NCBI GenBank assembly: GCA_023213315.1
Contig: JAKCPI010016844.1
Span: forward strand, 1 to 64,000
Source of the DNA: Euborellia annulipes
Taxonomy: Eukaryota; Arthropoda; Insecta; Dermaptera; Anisolabididae
Reading direction: 5' to 3'
DNA length: 64,000 nucleotides
The position numbers and the translations under genes were made by a program. This document shows, piece by piece, positions 53,785-64,000 of this stretch; within the stretch, counting starts at the first letter, position 1; every line of letters starts with the position of its first letter. The notes under the pieces were generated by a model that was given only the letters and a program-made list of their open reading frames with translations, was not told the origin of the DNA and ran no database searches.

Positions 53785-54300
53785 TCTTCTTCTTCTTCGG
53801 TCTTCGCCTTAATCCCGCGATGCGGGGTCGGCGGTCCGACCTGGGAAGAAGATAACAGGCCGGCCCGTCGCACAGTGGGGCAGTATAAAAAAAAACCTGG
53901 CAGAAATTAAAAAACGTAATTTTTTTAATTTTAATCTTTAGGTTTATATAATTTGAGTATAAAACAATTAAAAATATAAAAAACAAAAAGATATTTTGAT
54001 CCTACTAGCTACGTCGTCCGCCAAAAGAGGGCCGAATTTCGACTGAAATTTGAAGATGAACATTTTTTGTTTTAAATCTTTAAGAACATATAGTTTGAGT
54101 ATAAAACAATTAAAAAATACAAAAAACAAATAGCTATTTTGATCGTACTAGCTGTGTTAGACCGTGTGACACGTCGCACGGTCTGACGCCTGTTGAAAAG
54201 AGGAAGGAAGATATGCAAAGAATAAAAGGACTGTCTGCCCCAGCTCGGGTAGCTCGTGGTCGCCATCAACGTTCCCACAAGATGTGAGACCCTGAGCGAA
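53785..54300 (+). repeat. GC-richer dispersed repeat with (TTC)n end, interrupted copy
   Basis: Left part 53785-53876 and right part 54166-54298 together match 29122-29398 read on minus. The match is interrupted by 53877-54165. CGTCGCAC occurs at both edges of the interruption, consistent with an 8-bp target duplication. The insert begins AGTGGGGCAGTATAAA and contains two tandem ~80-bp copies (53933-54012 and 54077-54157, each with TTGAGTATAAAACAATTAAA). Confidence 0.55.
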
Positions 54301-54359
54301 GAATTATACTAACAAATAAATATTCTTATTGTTGTATAAGAATAATTTAATATTTTAAA

Positions 54360-54440
54360 TATTAAAATAAAAAAAGACTAGGTGATATGGCTCGGCAGAT
54401 TTATGACTCGAATCCGGGCAAAACCTTTTTCGGTTGATTG
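54360..54440 (+). mobile_element. tRNA-SINE-like fragment
   Basis: TGGCTCGGCAG...GACTCGAATCCGGGCAA contains a B-box-like CTCGAATCC. The tail ACCTTTTTCGGTTGATTG follows. It is short and isolated. Confidence 0.3.
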
Positions 54441-55879
54441 AATTATTAAATGTTCATTTAAATGATTTTAACAATACTTTCTCTCTATATATATTTCAAA
54501 GAAAGTAAAAATAACTTCATAGACCAATTAATATATTATATATACTTTTACTTATTTTTACCTTTATATCTTTATCCCTAGCAACTCTTTTTCTAATTTC
54601 TATTAATTTTCCCCAACAATTATTCAATTGTTTTGCTACAATATTTTTAATCTTGCTTAAGTACCATATTTTACAATATTTTGTAGAAATATTTTGAGAA
54701 CTATAATTGTTTTATTTTTCTTTAATGTAGTAAAGTCTAATAATAAAGGTTACTACATAGTTCAACATATGTAACCTGTGTGTAATGTATTGTTTTTCTA
54801 AAGAATGAATTAAATGAACTTGATAATCATTTAATAAAATTAATGATTTTTTTAACACTATTCTACATTTAATAAACGATAATTTCTATTTTAAGAAGTA
54901 AATTTAGTCAATCAATATTTCCATCTCCACCCCTGAGGGTAAAAAACATAAAAAAAAACCTCTTTAGCATTCAAACTTGTTTTTTAGTTTAGTATTATAA
55001 TAATTAAGTTGTAAATTTAATTGATTAATGATTTATCAATATTTAAAAGTGATTAAGTTTAATATTCGATGTAAAAATCTGAATATTTAATTTTTTTTTT
55101 TTTGGAGAGAGAAAAAGAATTTTAGTTACGGTTTATTAACGCCCCCCTTCGAAAATATTAGAGAAAATTAGTCAAACTCTCACGATACTAAAAAAAAAAA
55201 GAAAGAAAAGAACATGCACGTTGCTGCTGTTGATGTTGCGGTCATTTACACAATAATTGCCAACAAACAATCCTCTAATCAAATCAATTTTCGAAAGCAA
55301 ATTAATTCATCTCCACCCCCCTTAGGGCGAAATTTATTTATATGAGAAATAATTTAAGGAAATTCCTTTTTTCCTGACTGATTTGTTTTACAAATGACTA
55401 ATTTTGAAAATTGAGTTAAATAATAATAATAATGATTTTAAAAAAAATTATAGTTTATAACAAAATTCTTTGGAAATATAAGTATATATTATTAATTAAT
55501 TTATCAACTTGAATAACGATATTATTTTTTTTTTTTTTAGGTAAATATAAACTCGTTTTATTAACCTATCATTAGTGTATATCTGTCAGTAATAATATTG
55601 TTAATTTGATAATTTAATTTAAAAAAAAAATCTAAGAATCAAATTACAAGAAATTGTTTAGTAAGTAGTCTAAATGAATATTCAACAAAATACATAAAAA
55701 TATTGCTATAATTAGCTACATATAATAAAGCATAAATACAAAAAATTGTTTAATTTGGAGGCATATGAATCATCAACAAAATAAATTAAAATTGTGTTAT
55801 AATTAGCTACATATTTTGTAGAAACATAAGCCACGATGATGAAAATAGCCAATGAATTTTTTCACATATCATAGAGAGT
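54441..55879. other. AT-rich interval, no gene
   Basis: Low complexity and short poly(A/T) runs. The segment 55650-55815 shows an imperfect internal direct repeat (AACAAAATACATAAAAAT, ATAATTAGCTACATAT). No coding or RNA signal. Confidence 0.5.
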
Positions 55880-55884
55880 AATAG

Positions 55885-56906
55885 GGGGGGGGGCGGAAAG
55901 TAATGTCGTTTTTTTACATTGAATTCAAACAAATAAATGTTTAACAAGTTTTTATTTTCAATAAATGATATAATCACTCTCGTTATCAACAACCTTTTGC
56001 CATCTAGTATCCAAAATTTCAATGCCAAAATCAATTGGTTTTTGAGCTAAATATCTGGAGATGGCATTTTGGACATCATCCAAATTTTCAAATTTTTTGC
56101 CACTTAAAGTTGGGAATAAATGGAAATCCGATGGCGCGATATCGGGAGAGTATGGTGGGTGAGGCGATACCTCCCATCCCAATTCGTTAATTTTTCCCAA
56201 GGTTCGTCTTGAACAGTGCAGTCTTGCATTATCATGTTGCAGAATAACGCCTTTTCTGTTGACAATCGCTGGGCACTTTTCAATTTTCACTCGATCCAGT
56301 TGTTCACAATAAAGGTCTGCATTCCATGTTTCAGCACTTTAAAATGAATGACCCCGCGAATACTTCACCAAACACACAAAAACGCCTTTTTGGGGTGTAA
56401 ACCTGGCTTAGCTGTACTTAGCCATTGCCTTTTGCGTTTTGGATTATCACACAGGATCCACTTTTCATCTCCAGTGTTCAAGCGATCAAAAAACGCTTCT
56501 GTATTTGTGCCGCTGAAACAATAACTGGTGGATCGGTTAGCTTCGGACAGATTATGCGGGACCCAAACACCTGCTCTGCTTACTTTACCAATCTGCTGCA
56601 AATGTTCTTGGATGGTCGACCAAGAGTGTTTGACAGTTTCTCGATTGTTTGACACGGATTTGCTTCCATTTCCGCCCTTAACATGTCATTGTCTAAAGTT
56701 ATTGGTCTTCCTGATCGATACGAGTTGGAAAGATCAAAATTACCGGATTTGAACTTAGAAAACCACCTTTGGCATTTAGGAACGTCTAATGCACTTGGAT
56801 AAACATCGCAAATGTTTTTGGTAGCAACTGTTGGGTTACCACCCTTGAGAAACTCAAAAAGCATACAATGCCGGATATGTACTTGTTCTGGTATTTGGCT
56901 GGCCAT
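55885..56906 (-). pseudogene. mariner transposon with frameshifted D,D34D transposase
   Basis: The transposase runs from ATG 56906 (MASQIPEQVHIRHCMLFEFL, N-terminal helix-turn-helix region) to about 55955. Three frames must be combined: 56906 to about 56610, then to about 56365, then 56300-55958. At least two frameshifts and a stop make it inactive. Signature motifs are all visible: WVPHNLSEAN, TGDEKW (first catalytic Asp), LQHDNARLH (second) and YSPDIAPSDFHLFP (third), with 34 residues between the second and third Asp (mariner D,D34D). The family length of about 345 residues fits. A TIR-like end with AAAGTAATGTCGTTTTTTT lies at 55895-55915; the opposite TIR beyond 56906 is not recognisable. 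It acts by cut-and-paste into TA sites. Confidence 0.9.
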
Positions 56907-57034
56907 TTATTTCACCATAAATCGCAAAAAAAAAAATTATTTAAGCTTTAATTATTTACGAGGAGAGTCTAACCTTAAAATGTCAGTGGCACGATACAAG
57001 TGGAAAAGTCCGCCTTCCACTAAAAATAAGATAG

Positions 57035-57165
57035 CAAAAAGAGAGACCAAGTGCCATCGAGATCCATGTTGATAAGTAAGCCCAAGCAAAATTTGGATAG
57101 GTGGTCTTCGAGAAACAAAACAGTAGAACAACAATATATAGGGTAAGAGAAAGTTCAAACGAAAT
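57035..57165 (+). mobile_element. Degraded 5S-derived SINE, copy 4
   Basis: GATCCATGTTGATAAGTAAG, CCCAAGCAAAATTTGGATAG and GTGGTCTTCGAGAAAC follow the order of the 5S-SINE heads at 50.7 and 51.0 kb (TTAAGCAACGCCAAGC, GGATAGATGTTCTC) with divergence. It is followed by TATAGGGTAAGAGAAAGT, which also follows a similar but weaker segment near 63175. Confidence 0.45.
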
Positions 57166-58794
57166 GGAGTTTTTTTTGACACTAGATAGGGACCATCATC
57201 AGACCGAGAATTGTTTAATATGAATTCACTTTATCAAAAATATTGTTCAAATAACAATAAATTTTGTAGAAATTTTTTGTATATTTTTATTTTTTTGAAT
57301 ACAAACTTTCTACAATCAATAATATTATATTACATATATTTTAGCAAAGAAATTTTTTTTTTTTTTTTTAAGAAATAAATGTTAAAATTCTAATTTCTTT
57401 TTTAAAGACCATAAATGTAATAAAAGATTAATCGTTATAAAATATTCAAAGGAAAAAAAAAAACAAGATAAGGAGGCAAAATAAGGTTTATTACGCTTTA
57501 CTTATTTAAAATTCATTCTCCGTTTTAGCTCGCTCTCTATAGCTATTCTTTTAAATGGATTTTATTTATTTTTTTATTTGAAACTATCTAAAGAATTTCA
57601 TTAAAATTCGCCAGAAGGCAGGTAAAAAAAAAAAAAAAAAAAATCGAGACGCTCTCTCTCTAATCACATGAATTGATTGAGCTATGGTTGACTTAACACA
57701 AGACTCTTGTTTTGTGTGTACGGGAGTGAGCTCAATTGGCTATTTGTCTTAGCAATTGGCGTCGAGTCTAAGTGTTTCTCGTAACTCAACCTCCACTATT
57801 TAATTGATTGCAATCTTTTGTTTATTTATTATTTTTAAAATCATAGAGGAATAAAAAGATCAATTAGTAGTTGGGCTTTGTATACCTGAATAAATTGCCT
57901 ATAATGGTAGACAACCCAAATGTCTAAATTCACAGAGACAGTTGCTGAGATTAATCTATAGAATTTAACGAGAACTAATTTATCACCCTATACCTATCAG
58001 AATTAGTTTTTTGTATAAATTTTATTTATTTTTTTTTTTAATTTTTCAGTTTCAGTTTCAGTATATTATACTTTTTCATGATAGCTATAGCTATCATAGA
58101 AAAATAGGCTATAAATAAGCAGAAATACACTGACTTCATTGTAAATTAACAATAATTTTTTACAATAAACTACAAACATTTATAATTTTGTAAAAAAAAA
58201 TAGGTTTAAATTGTTGATACATGAATGTATTTTTATGAAGTTAGATTTTGTATTATGACTGCAAAATTATGACTGTAAAATTAAAATTAAAATTCATGAA
58301 AAATAATTTTATACCATCTTATTTAGCTGTGTTTTTTCATAATATACGGGAAGTGAAATTAAATTTACTAGACAGTACTTCTTTAATAATTGATGAAACT
58401 ATGATATTTTAGAGAAAAGCCGTACCCTTATTCAAGATTGCCCAAAAAAAAAAAAAAGGGGGAAGGGGGGAAATAAAACACGAAATCATGATAGTTTTTG
58501 TAAAAAGTGTAAGATTTTTTTAAATTTATTTTAGGTCTTTTTCGGTATCTAAGGCCAGGCCCGTCAGTATTTATTTCTCATATTTGTTAAATATAATCGA
58601 ACTGAAAAATATGATTTACAGATAATTATGAAATGAAAAATAAATTATGCAGAGGAATTTTGACAGACTGAAACAAGTGAATCTAACTCTCTTTAGAATC
58701 AGAATTCAAGGCGTATGTCTTTATTCTATCTTACTCAGCCCGTGAGATATTATGTCTAGACCCCTAGCACAAGAAACGGATACTCTATCACTGT
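57166..58794. other. AT-rich interval, no gene
   Basis: CATCATCAGACC near 57193 recalls the complement of a CTGATGATGG box, but no GAAAC box pairs with it. A (CTCT)n tract lies near 57650. TTTAGGTCTTTTTCGGTATC near 58530 is a SINE-tail-like complement, suggesting a SINE remnant at 58525-58790 that includes TAGCACAGTGATAGAG on minus (A-box-like, near 58795-58780). Confidence 0.4.
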
Positions 58795-58925
58795 GCTATT
58801 GTCCAGTTTTAAATTTCCCTCTTTGACTCATCTTCTTTTATTCTAGCCAATCAGCGCTCTGATACATACACAGGGACAGGAAGTCAGTGGCTAGCGCTTT
58901 ATATATAGTAATGTGATATATAGTA
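58795..58925 (+). promoter_or_regulatory. CCAAT/TATA-like element segment
   Basis: GCCAATCAGCGCTC (58847-58860) is followed by GGGACAGGAAGTCAGTGGC and CTTTATATATAG. It closely resembles 33960-34080 and, in motif layout, 20222-20290. It is probably the promoter-like part of a Helitron-like element rather than of a host gene. Confidence 0.4.
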
Positions 58926-59548
58926 ATAGTAAAACACAATAAAAGAATTAAAATTAAGATAATAGAAAAAATATTTCATTAATCACGTCTTGATCTTTAA
59001 GAGATAAAATTCCCAGATAAGGTAAGAAAAAAAACTACAGATGAGAAAGTCAGATTAAAAAAGTGGAGAGTCAATAAACAAAAAAAAAAGAGACGCAAGC
59101 GATGAAAATAAATACTCATATGGAGGGGTTTAAAAAAGAAAGAGGGGTGAATAAAAATCTAGGACAAAAAAAAGGTCAAAGTTCGGACGATCACTTTGCT
59201 TAAATTTAAAGGATCAAATGCCTCTAGCCATTTTTTTTCCTGGCTCTCTCATCCATCGTAGATAAATTATATGCTAAATAACTATAATTATCTATATCAT
59301 CATGTTCAAGAAAAATATCTCAGAGAATCATCAACTATGTTATGTGTAGTGTAGAGGTTATGTTTAGTTTAACGAACAAAAATAAATTCCATTTGTTGAT
59401 AATAAATTTTCATGTTATTTTAAATCAGTTGTGTTTTTTTTTTTGGTTGGTTACGCCACCGTAACAACTATTAAATGTCAATATTTTTAAAAATTAATAC
59501 CATTGAAAATATATTTACATAAATCGACTTGAGGATTTTTTATATTAT

Positions 59549-59715
59549 TGAATTGACTCATTTTGTTTGTATAATTTGTAAATTATGAGTAATTTGTAGA
59601 TGTATTGTTTTTAGTACAAAATTGTGTAGTAATCGTAGCAATAGTCATATTTAAGAGTAGTGGCATATGCATTACAACAATTTTGTCATTTGTTTCTCTT
59701 AATGAAAAATGTGGC
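59549..59715 (+). repeat. Direct repeat, copy 1 (GTAGATGTATTGTTTTTAGT)
   Basis: It matches 60690-60866: TTGACTCATTTTGT, GTAGATGTATTGTTTTTAGT, GTAGTAATC.TAGCAATAGTC. The LINE C-terminus and a ribozyme fold-back lie between the copies. Confidence 0.6.
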
Positions 59716-59867
59716 GCGACAGGAGAATAATATAGCCTATATATATAATATATAAAGATAAAAAAAATCTAAAGATTAAATAGATAGGTAATAATTTTTA
59801 TAAATTTTTTTTTTTGTTTTTTAATTTTTTTCTAATCCCCCCTCCCCTTTCTACCATTGTTTTGTAG

Positions 59868-60034
59868 GCACTAGAGCCACCCCAAAACATTTCATATTTC
59901 ACTGCCCTAATTTTAGAAACCAAAGACAACAATTAGAAGAAACTCCAGGACCCACCAAGAGAGGAAATCCTCTACTACAAACAACAGATGCCCTAGCAAT
60001 ATTCCTACAGACTACAAGAATATCCATTTAATAA
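59868..60034 (+). pseudogene. LINE ORF2 C-terminus, 5'-truncated
   Basis: One frame reads GTRATPKHFIFHCPNFRNQR, then GPTKRGNPLL and ALAIFLQTTRISI before the TAA. The pattern Thr-Pro-x-His-(x)2-Phe-x-Cys-Pro followed by Leu-(x)n-Phe-Leu-x-x-Thr-x-Ile is typical of the C-terminal zinc-binding region of jockey/R1-like non-LTR ORF2 proteins. Reverse transcriptase is absent, consistent with 5' truncation. A related fragment lies at 63369-63480. Assignment to jockey or R1 is by resemblance only. Confidence 0.6.
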
Positions 60035-60244
60035 ACAATCGTTTATCAGGTATCGTTTATAATGTTATTGTGTATTATTTTATTTTTCATCAGTTTTTGT
60101 TCCGTTTTTTTTTTTGTTAAATTTTTTCTTTGTTTTATTTGTATTACGTAATTTCTATTATATGATTTTTTCCCGTTTATATTTTATATTATTATTCAAG
60201 GGATGATGAATAGGCAGCCAACAAAAAACAAAATTTTTAATTTT

Positions 60245-60291
60245 CTCTGTCGACGTTTCGAACGCTCATCGCGCTCATCATCAGGACAGAG
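60245..60291 (-). ncRNA. Canonical type I hammerhead ribozyme motif
   Basis: On minus: CTCTGTC pairs with GACAGAG (7-bp stem I). The core is CTGATGA, stem II GAGCGC pairs with GCGTTC (one wobble) around GATGA, and GAAACGTC follows. Stem III is again the self-complementary ACGT. All core positions are intact. This and 42561-42603 are the two best candidates for activity. Confidence 0.8.
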
Positions 60292-60413
60292 AATATTAAA
60301 ATTTTTTTTTGTTGGCTGATCATCAGGCGCTCATCATCAGGTCAGAGAATATTAAAAATTTTGTTTTTTGTTGGCTGCCAACAAAAACGAACAAAAAACA
60401 AAATTTTTCATTT

Positions 60414-60458
60414 CTCTGTCCTGATGATGAGCGATGAGCGTTCTAAACGTCGACAGAG
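60414..60458 (+). ncRNA. Hammerhead ribozyme motif, damaged
   Basis: CTCTGTC and CTGATGA (60421-60427) are intact and GACAGAG closes stem I. Stem II has lost two bases and the second box reads TAAACGTC instead of GAAACGTC. It should be inactive, unlike its inverted partner. Confidence 0.6.
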
Positions 60459-60550
60459 AAAATTAAAAATTTTGTTTTTTGTTGGCTGCCTATTCATCAT
60501 CCCTTGAATACATACACATCAGCCATATCCAGTTATAATTTTATATTATT

Positions 60551-61894
60551 TATTTCTGAAAACATATATGTAAAATTTTGTTTTTGGCTTGACTTTTGGC
60601 CGAAAATCAAATATAAAAACTTCATGGAAGTTAGAAAACAATGAATATTTTTTTTTTATTACCAATCCCCTAGCAATGGCACAGGTGCAAATTGACTCAT
60701 TTTGTAGTATAAAATGGGCCATATGAGTAATTCGTAGATGTATTGTTTTTAGTACAAAATGGTGTAGTAATCATAGCAATAGTCATATTTCAAAATGGTG
60801 CTATAACATCTACAAAAATCTTGTGATTTGTTTCTCTGAGATTTGTAATGAAAAATTTTGGTTTAGACAAGAAATTACGTCCTTCTTCGTTAATAAATAT
60901 ATACTGTTATATATATTAATATAAAAAACTCTGAGGGTTAAACTCATTTTTAAAGAAACAATTTCTATTTTTTTTTTTATTTTAACTTCAGGAAGCTTTA
61001 AAATATTGTTTTGTTTTTGTTTAATTTTTTAAATATTGTATTTTTGTAGTATTTATTTTTTGTATACATGTAGCTTTAGAAAATTTTATTTTGATACTAA
61101 TGTTAAAACTAAATTTAAAAAACTTCAGGAAGCTAGAAAACAATGAATATTCGTAATAAATTAATTTTATTATTAAATCTGATGACTTGATTGAGTATAT
61201 TGATTACATGCCAAGAAAAAAAAATGATAGGATCCGGGTTCATGACCTTCAGGAACTATAAAAGAAATTAATCTTTAAAAAAAAAAAAAAATATTGTTTG
61301 GTTACCCATCCGAGATTTTGCAAGTGTCTATATAATAATATAATTGGAACTTTTTCATAACATGTTGGTCATGTATCACGATCCCCGAGGGCTGATAGAA
61401 TCAAAACCATTTGTCCCGGGTATCATTAATAATTAATTTCTGCCGCGTAACTACCGAGTATTTCAAACGCCATCATCAATCTCTACTTGAGAGTTGTAGC
61501 AACAACAACAACAACACGCCATCTTGTTTTTTGAACGATATTGTACTGATCGTACTAGTTAAATTGATTCCTAAAAGGAATGTTAATGGTACGCGAAAAT
61601 TTTGTACAGATACCTATCGAGAGATTTATTTATTTATTTTATTTATTTTTTTTTTTGATGATAAATCGAATGAGCGACACACGTTTTTTTTTTTTCTTCC
61701 ATCTTTCTCACTAACAAGCATATTAAAACAATAATTAATGAACTACATGACACGTGACTACATTAATTTTTTTTTTTTTAACAAATTTAGTCATCGTGGT
61801 GGTTAAACAAAAAAAAAAAAATAAAATAAAAATAACAAATTTCAAAAATTTTGAAAGAGATAATTTAATATATATTTGTGAAATATTGAAATTA
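60551..61894. other. AT-rich interval with direct repeats
   Basis: It contains the second copy of the 59.5-kb repeat (60690-60866) and paired GGAAG.TAGAAAACAATGAA segments (near 60626 and 61127). A (CAA)n tract lies near 61500. The frame 61411-61734 has an unremarkable composition and no family features; I leave it uncalled. Confidence 0.45.
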
Positions 61895-62334
61895 CAAGCC
61901 GCGCCGTCCGCCTTCGGCGGGCTTCGCGTCTAGCCAGGCCCCTGCCAGCGGGCTCGGCGCGCCTGCGGCGGACCCTCGCCTTTTCTTAATTATGAAAAGA
62001 AAAATATTATTACCAAGTATACCAATCCAGTGCCTGCTTGAGGATTTTTTTTACCTTCATAGAATACACAAATGAAAAGAATACATAAATATTTCTCTAT
62101 ACATTTCCTATGGGAGAAATTGTAACTTTAGGTATTAATAACTCAAAAAGTTATAGGAATTTCGGGACCCAAGTATTTTTCCGGGACTCTCTATAACGTC
62201 CTCTATAAGACTGCAAAATTTCGTTTCAAAATTCCAACGGGAAGTTAGTCAATCAGAGCGTGACAGACGGACAGACAGACGAACAGACGGACATACGGAC
62301 AGACGGACACACCGCTATTATATATATATATAGA
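61895..62334 (-). mobile_element. Helitron-like element B, uninterrupted
   Basis: On minus it starts A|TCTATATATATATATAATAG, followed by repeated GTCCGTC/GTCTGTC and CTCTGATTGACTAACTTCCC. It runs through CCCATAGGAAATGTATAGAG, TTATGTATTCTTTTCATTTG and GAGGGTCCGCCGCAGGC, and ends with CCGCCGAAGGCGG and CTTG|T. It is the same element as 29844-30836 without the MITE. Non-autonomous. Confidence 0.65.
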
Positions 62335-63358
62335 TTAATATTTGTTTTGCCACAATATTATTATATTTTTATTTGTATTTTGAGAAAACAATAAATGATA
62401 TTGCAATATTTTTGTAGAATTCAAAGAAAACAATTACAATCATAATAGCAATCATTTCTACAAATTTATAAAACAATTATACCCACATAAAACTCAAATA
62501 ATTGGACATCTCTCCCTAAATAGATTTCGAGATCTCCCAGAATAAAAGAGAATTCGCCTTCTGATGGAACTTAAAGCCAACTTTGGCAAGCTAATTGTTA
62601 TATACAGTCCCAGCTCGTTATAGAGATTATTAAGATCAATTGTAGGAATTTTCGTATTTAATATTTTAATTATAGTGACCACTAGATTTCAAAAACTGAA
62701 AATTAAACAGACATCTCACAAGAGCTAGATATCGTTAAATTAAGAAATTTTTAAATTCTGAAATACCATATTTAAAAGAAGATAATTTATTTATGAAATA
62801 GAAATTTTTAATAGACATTAGGCAACTACAAAGTGATTCGCCTAAGGGCTCTAATAATTAAAACTTAGCAAATTTGCTCTCTTTAAAATAATTATCAAGT
62901 TAGATTTTTTTTTTTTAATTTTTCAATGACAAATTTTTCAAATAGTATTGTATAAAAAAATAAAAAGTATTCATGTCGAAAATAGTAAAAGATGCTTTTC
63001 ATCTCTTTCATGGCGTAACGAAAGCCAGCCAGATCTGACAGCCAAGATCAGTGTCACATCAACGTGCGTGACAATCCGTAAGACAAATCGGAAAAATCAA
63101 TCCTTAAATGTATGGTTGACTCTTCTAATACTATGACTATGACTATGACAAGATACAATAAAATCAAATATAGGGTACGAGAAAGTAAAATATAAAAAAA
63201 TGTGACCACAATAAGAACCTAACTATATTCCTAGAAGGGGGTGGGTTTGAAAGGTGGTATTAAAAAAAAGATCCAACATTTTAAAAAAGTTCCAAAAACT
63301 AACTCTGAAACCCCTTATTAAAGAAGGATGAAATTGAACAAATAGTGATATATTAATA
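62335..63358. other. AT-rich interval, weak 5S-SINE-like segment
   Basis: The segment 63010-63160 (GCCAAGATCAGTGTCAC) weakly recalls the 5S-SINE head, and it precedes TATAGGGTACGAGAAAGT as at 57.1 kb. The frames 62494-62682 and 62948-63136 are not convincing genes. Confidence 0.35.
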
Positions 63359-63368
63359 TATCTGGGCA

Positions 63369-63790
63369 CAGCTACCCCGTTCCATCTAATAGCTCAATGC
63401 CCAAGTTACAATAGACCAAGAAACTTATATCTAAACTCCATCATACCGGGATCCTACATCATTCATGCAACTGTTTAAGCAGCCTAAGCAACAAGAACTC
63501 ACAGTGATTCATTCGTTTCTAAATATACACAAAAATCACACTACAATATAATACTACAAAAAATAATTTCTACAATTATGCCTTTATATTGTTTTGATAT
63601 TGTATTGGTATTGTTTTTATTTTGTTTTAGTTTATATTGTATTGATATTGTTTTTATTTTGTTTTGGTATTGTATTGAGATTTTTTTATTATTGTATTTG
63701 CATGGCTTATTTTTATATTTTTACTGTATATCCTTTGTAAACTTTTTAGCCCAACGGCCACCGACCAAACGGGCAAAATAAATAAAAAAA
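63369..63790 (+). pseudogene. LINE 3' end: ORF2 C-terminal fragment plus 3' UTR and tail
   Basis: The frame reads GTATPFHLIAQCPSYNRPRN, LYLNSIIPGS, IIHATV then a stop, and after a short gap HSDSFVSKYTQ. This parallels the fragment at 59868 (GT-ATP-H-I-CP-R pattern). The 3' UTR is T-rich (TTGTTTTGATATTGTATTGG) and ends GCCCAACGGCCACCGACC, AAACGGGC, AAAATAAATAAA. The frame at 63578-63781 is T-rich UTR, not a gene. The 3' end is related to the GGACCTAGCCAC tails at 8.5, 17.2 and 24.9 kb. Confidence 0.6.
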
Positions 63791-64000
63791 CAAATATTGT
63801 TTTAAATTTGTTTAAAATCGAATTGTAACATTCTTCATTAGCAAATCATTAGTTAAATACAATGGAGTATTAATCATAGAAATTGGAAAGTAATTCTTTC
63901 ATTTTGTATTCTCTCATGATAACGTCATAAACTTTGTAGAAGAGAGCAATAAAACTAACTAGAGAATAATAAAACTTTTAATAGCATTTTTTTACCCCCC

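Larger units (their letters stand above)
60194..60537. mobile_element. Hammerhead-ribozyme fold-back element, copy 9, with TSD
   Basis: Left arm 60194-60244 and right arm 60459-60509 are inverted copies (ATTCAAGGGATGATGAATAG and complement, GGCAGCCAACAAAAAAC). Ribozymes face inward at 60245-60291 (minus) and 60414-60458 (plus). The centre contains a partial second copy of ribozyme and arm. After the right arm, a 28-bp extension carries CAGCCAT (60520-60526). ATTTTATATTATT flanks both sides (60181-60193 and 60538-60550). The structure is identical in layout to copy 7 at 31.9 kb. Confidence 0.8.

Noticed and set aside
57180..57210. Hammerhead motif (CTGATGATGGTCC on minus)
   Set aside because: No GAAAC box follows within range; only the 5' half resembles the family.
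61411..61734. 107-residue ORF as a gene
   Set aside because: Runs through (CAA)n and T-rich tracts, with no domain, no splice context and no neighbouring coding exons.

Overview
This is very AT-rich, gene-poor eukaryotic DNA, almost certainly from an animal and most likely an arthropod or another invertebrate. The sequence does not fix the species. Support for this comes from spliceosomal-type GT..AG signals, a THAP-domain transposase fragment, a mariner transposase, Helitron-like ends, LINE ends with AATAAA-type tails, tRNA- and 5S-rRNA-derived SINEs, and histone-type 3' stem-loops. Long homopolymer and A/T tracts run throughout. I find no intact host protein-coding gene. Most open frames of 60-110 codons are A/T-rich chance frames. 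The only recognisable protein-coding remnants are a frameshifted mariner transposase (55.9-56.9 kb, minus), a two-exon THAP fragment (15.9-16.7 kb), two LINE ORF2 C-termini (59.9 and 63.4 kb) and a possible first exon inside a Harbinger-like MITE (9.07 kb).

The most striking content is a family of small fold-back elements built on hammerhead self-cleaving ribozyme motifs. At least nine loci (about 0.1, 6.3, 9.6, 12.0, 13.8, 16.9, 32.2, 42.5-42.8 and 60.3 kb), plus single motifs (27.2, 33.5 and 44.4 kb and a 12.5 kb tandem array), carry the core CTGANGA - stem II - GAAACGTC. In most loci two copies face each other in inverted orientation. They are flanked by arms that match each other within a locus but differ strongly between loci. 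The best copy (42561-42603) can form stems I and II perfectly and has a 2-bp stem III with the self-complementary sequence ACGT, the layout expected of a dimeric type I hammerhead. Type I hammerheads of this kind are known from Penelope-like retroelements and retrozymes. The inverted two-ribozyme layout, the locus-private arms, and a shared CAGCCAT extension next to a 12-14 bp target-site duplication look like a distinct non-autonomous element. No reverse transcriptase or GIY-YIG ORF is present in the window.

Layout: 0-9 kb holds a ribozyme fold-back, a hAT MITE with 8-bp TSD, a 0.9 kb palindrome, a 5S-derived SINE, a tRNA-SINE, a LINE tail and a Harbinger MITE. 9-15 kb holds ribozyme elements and a TA-flanked element. 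15.1-19.5 kb is a nest: an outer hAT-like element contains a 3.4 kb THAP/P-like element with perfect 8-bp TSDs, which in turn contains a ribozyme fold-back and a LINE tail. 19.9-21.4 kb is a Helitron-like element carrying a CCAAT/TATA promoter-like segment and two perfect histone-type stem-loops. 21.5-31.1 kb contains a cluster of same-orientation copies of a tRNA-SINE body, a 1.66 kb TA-flanked inverted-repeat element and a Helitron disrupted by a TA-flanked MITE. 31.9-32.5 kb is a ribozyme fold-back containing a hAT MITE. 41.9-42.8 kb is a double ribozyme fold-back. 45.9-47.7 kb is a Harbinger-like element with long arms. 50-51.2 kb has an indel-only tandem duplication and two 5S-SINEs. 53.8-57.1 kb has a repeat with an insertion, the mariner and a degraded 5S-SINE. 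59.5-63.8 kb has LINE ends, the canonical ribozyme fold-back and a second Helitron.

The annotation is therefore a map of nested mobile elements. Several nestings are proved by target-site duplications or by a paralogous uninterrupted copy elsewhere in the window.
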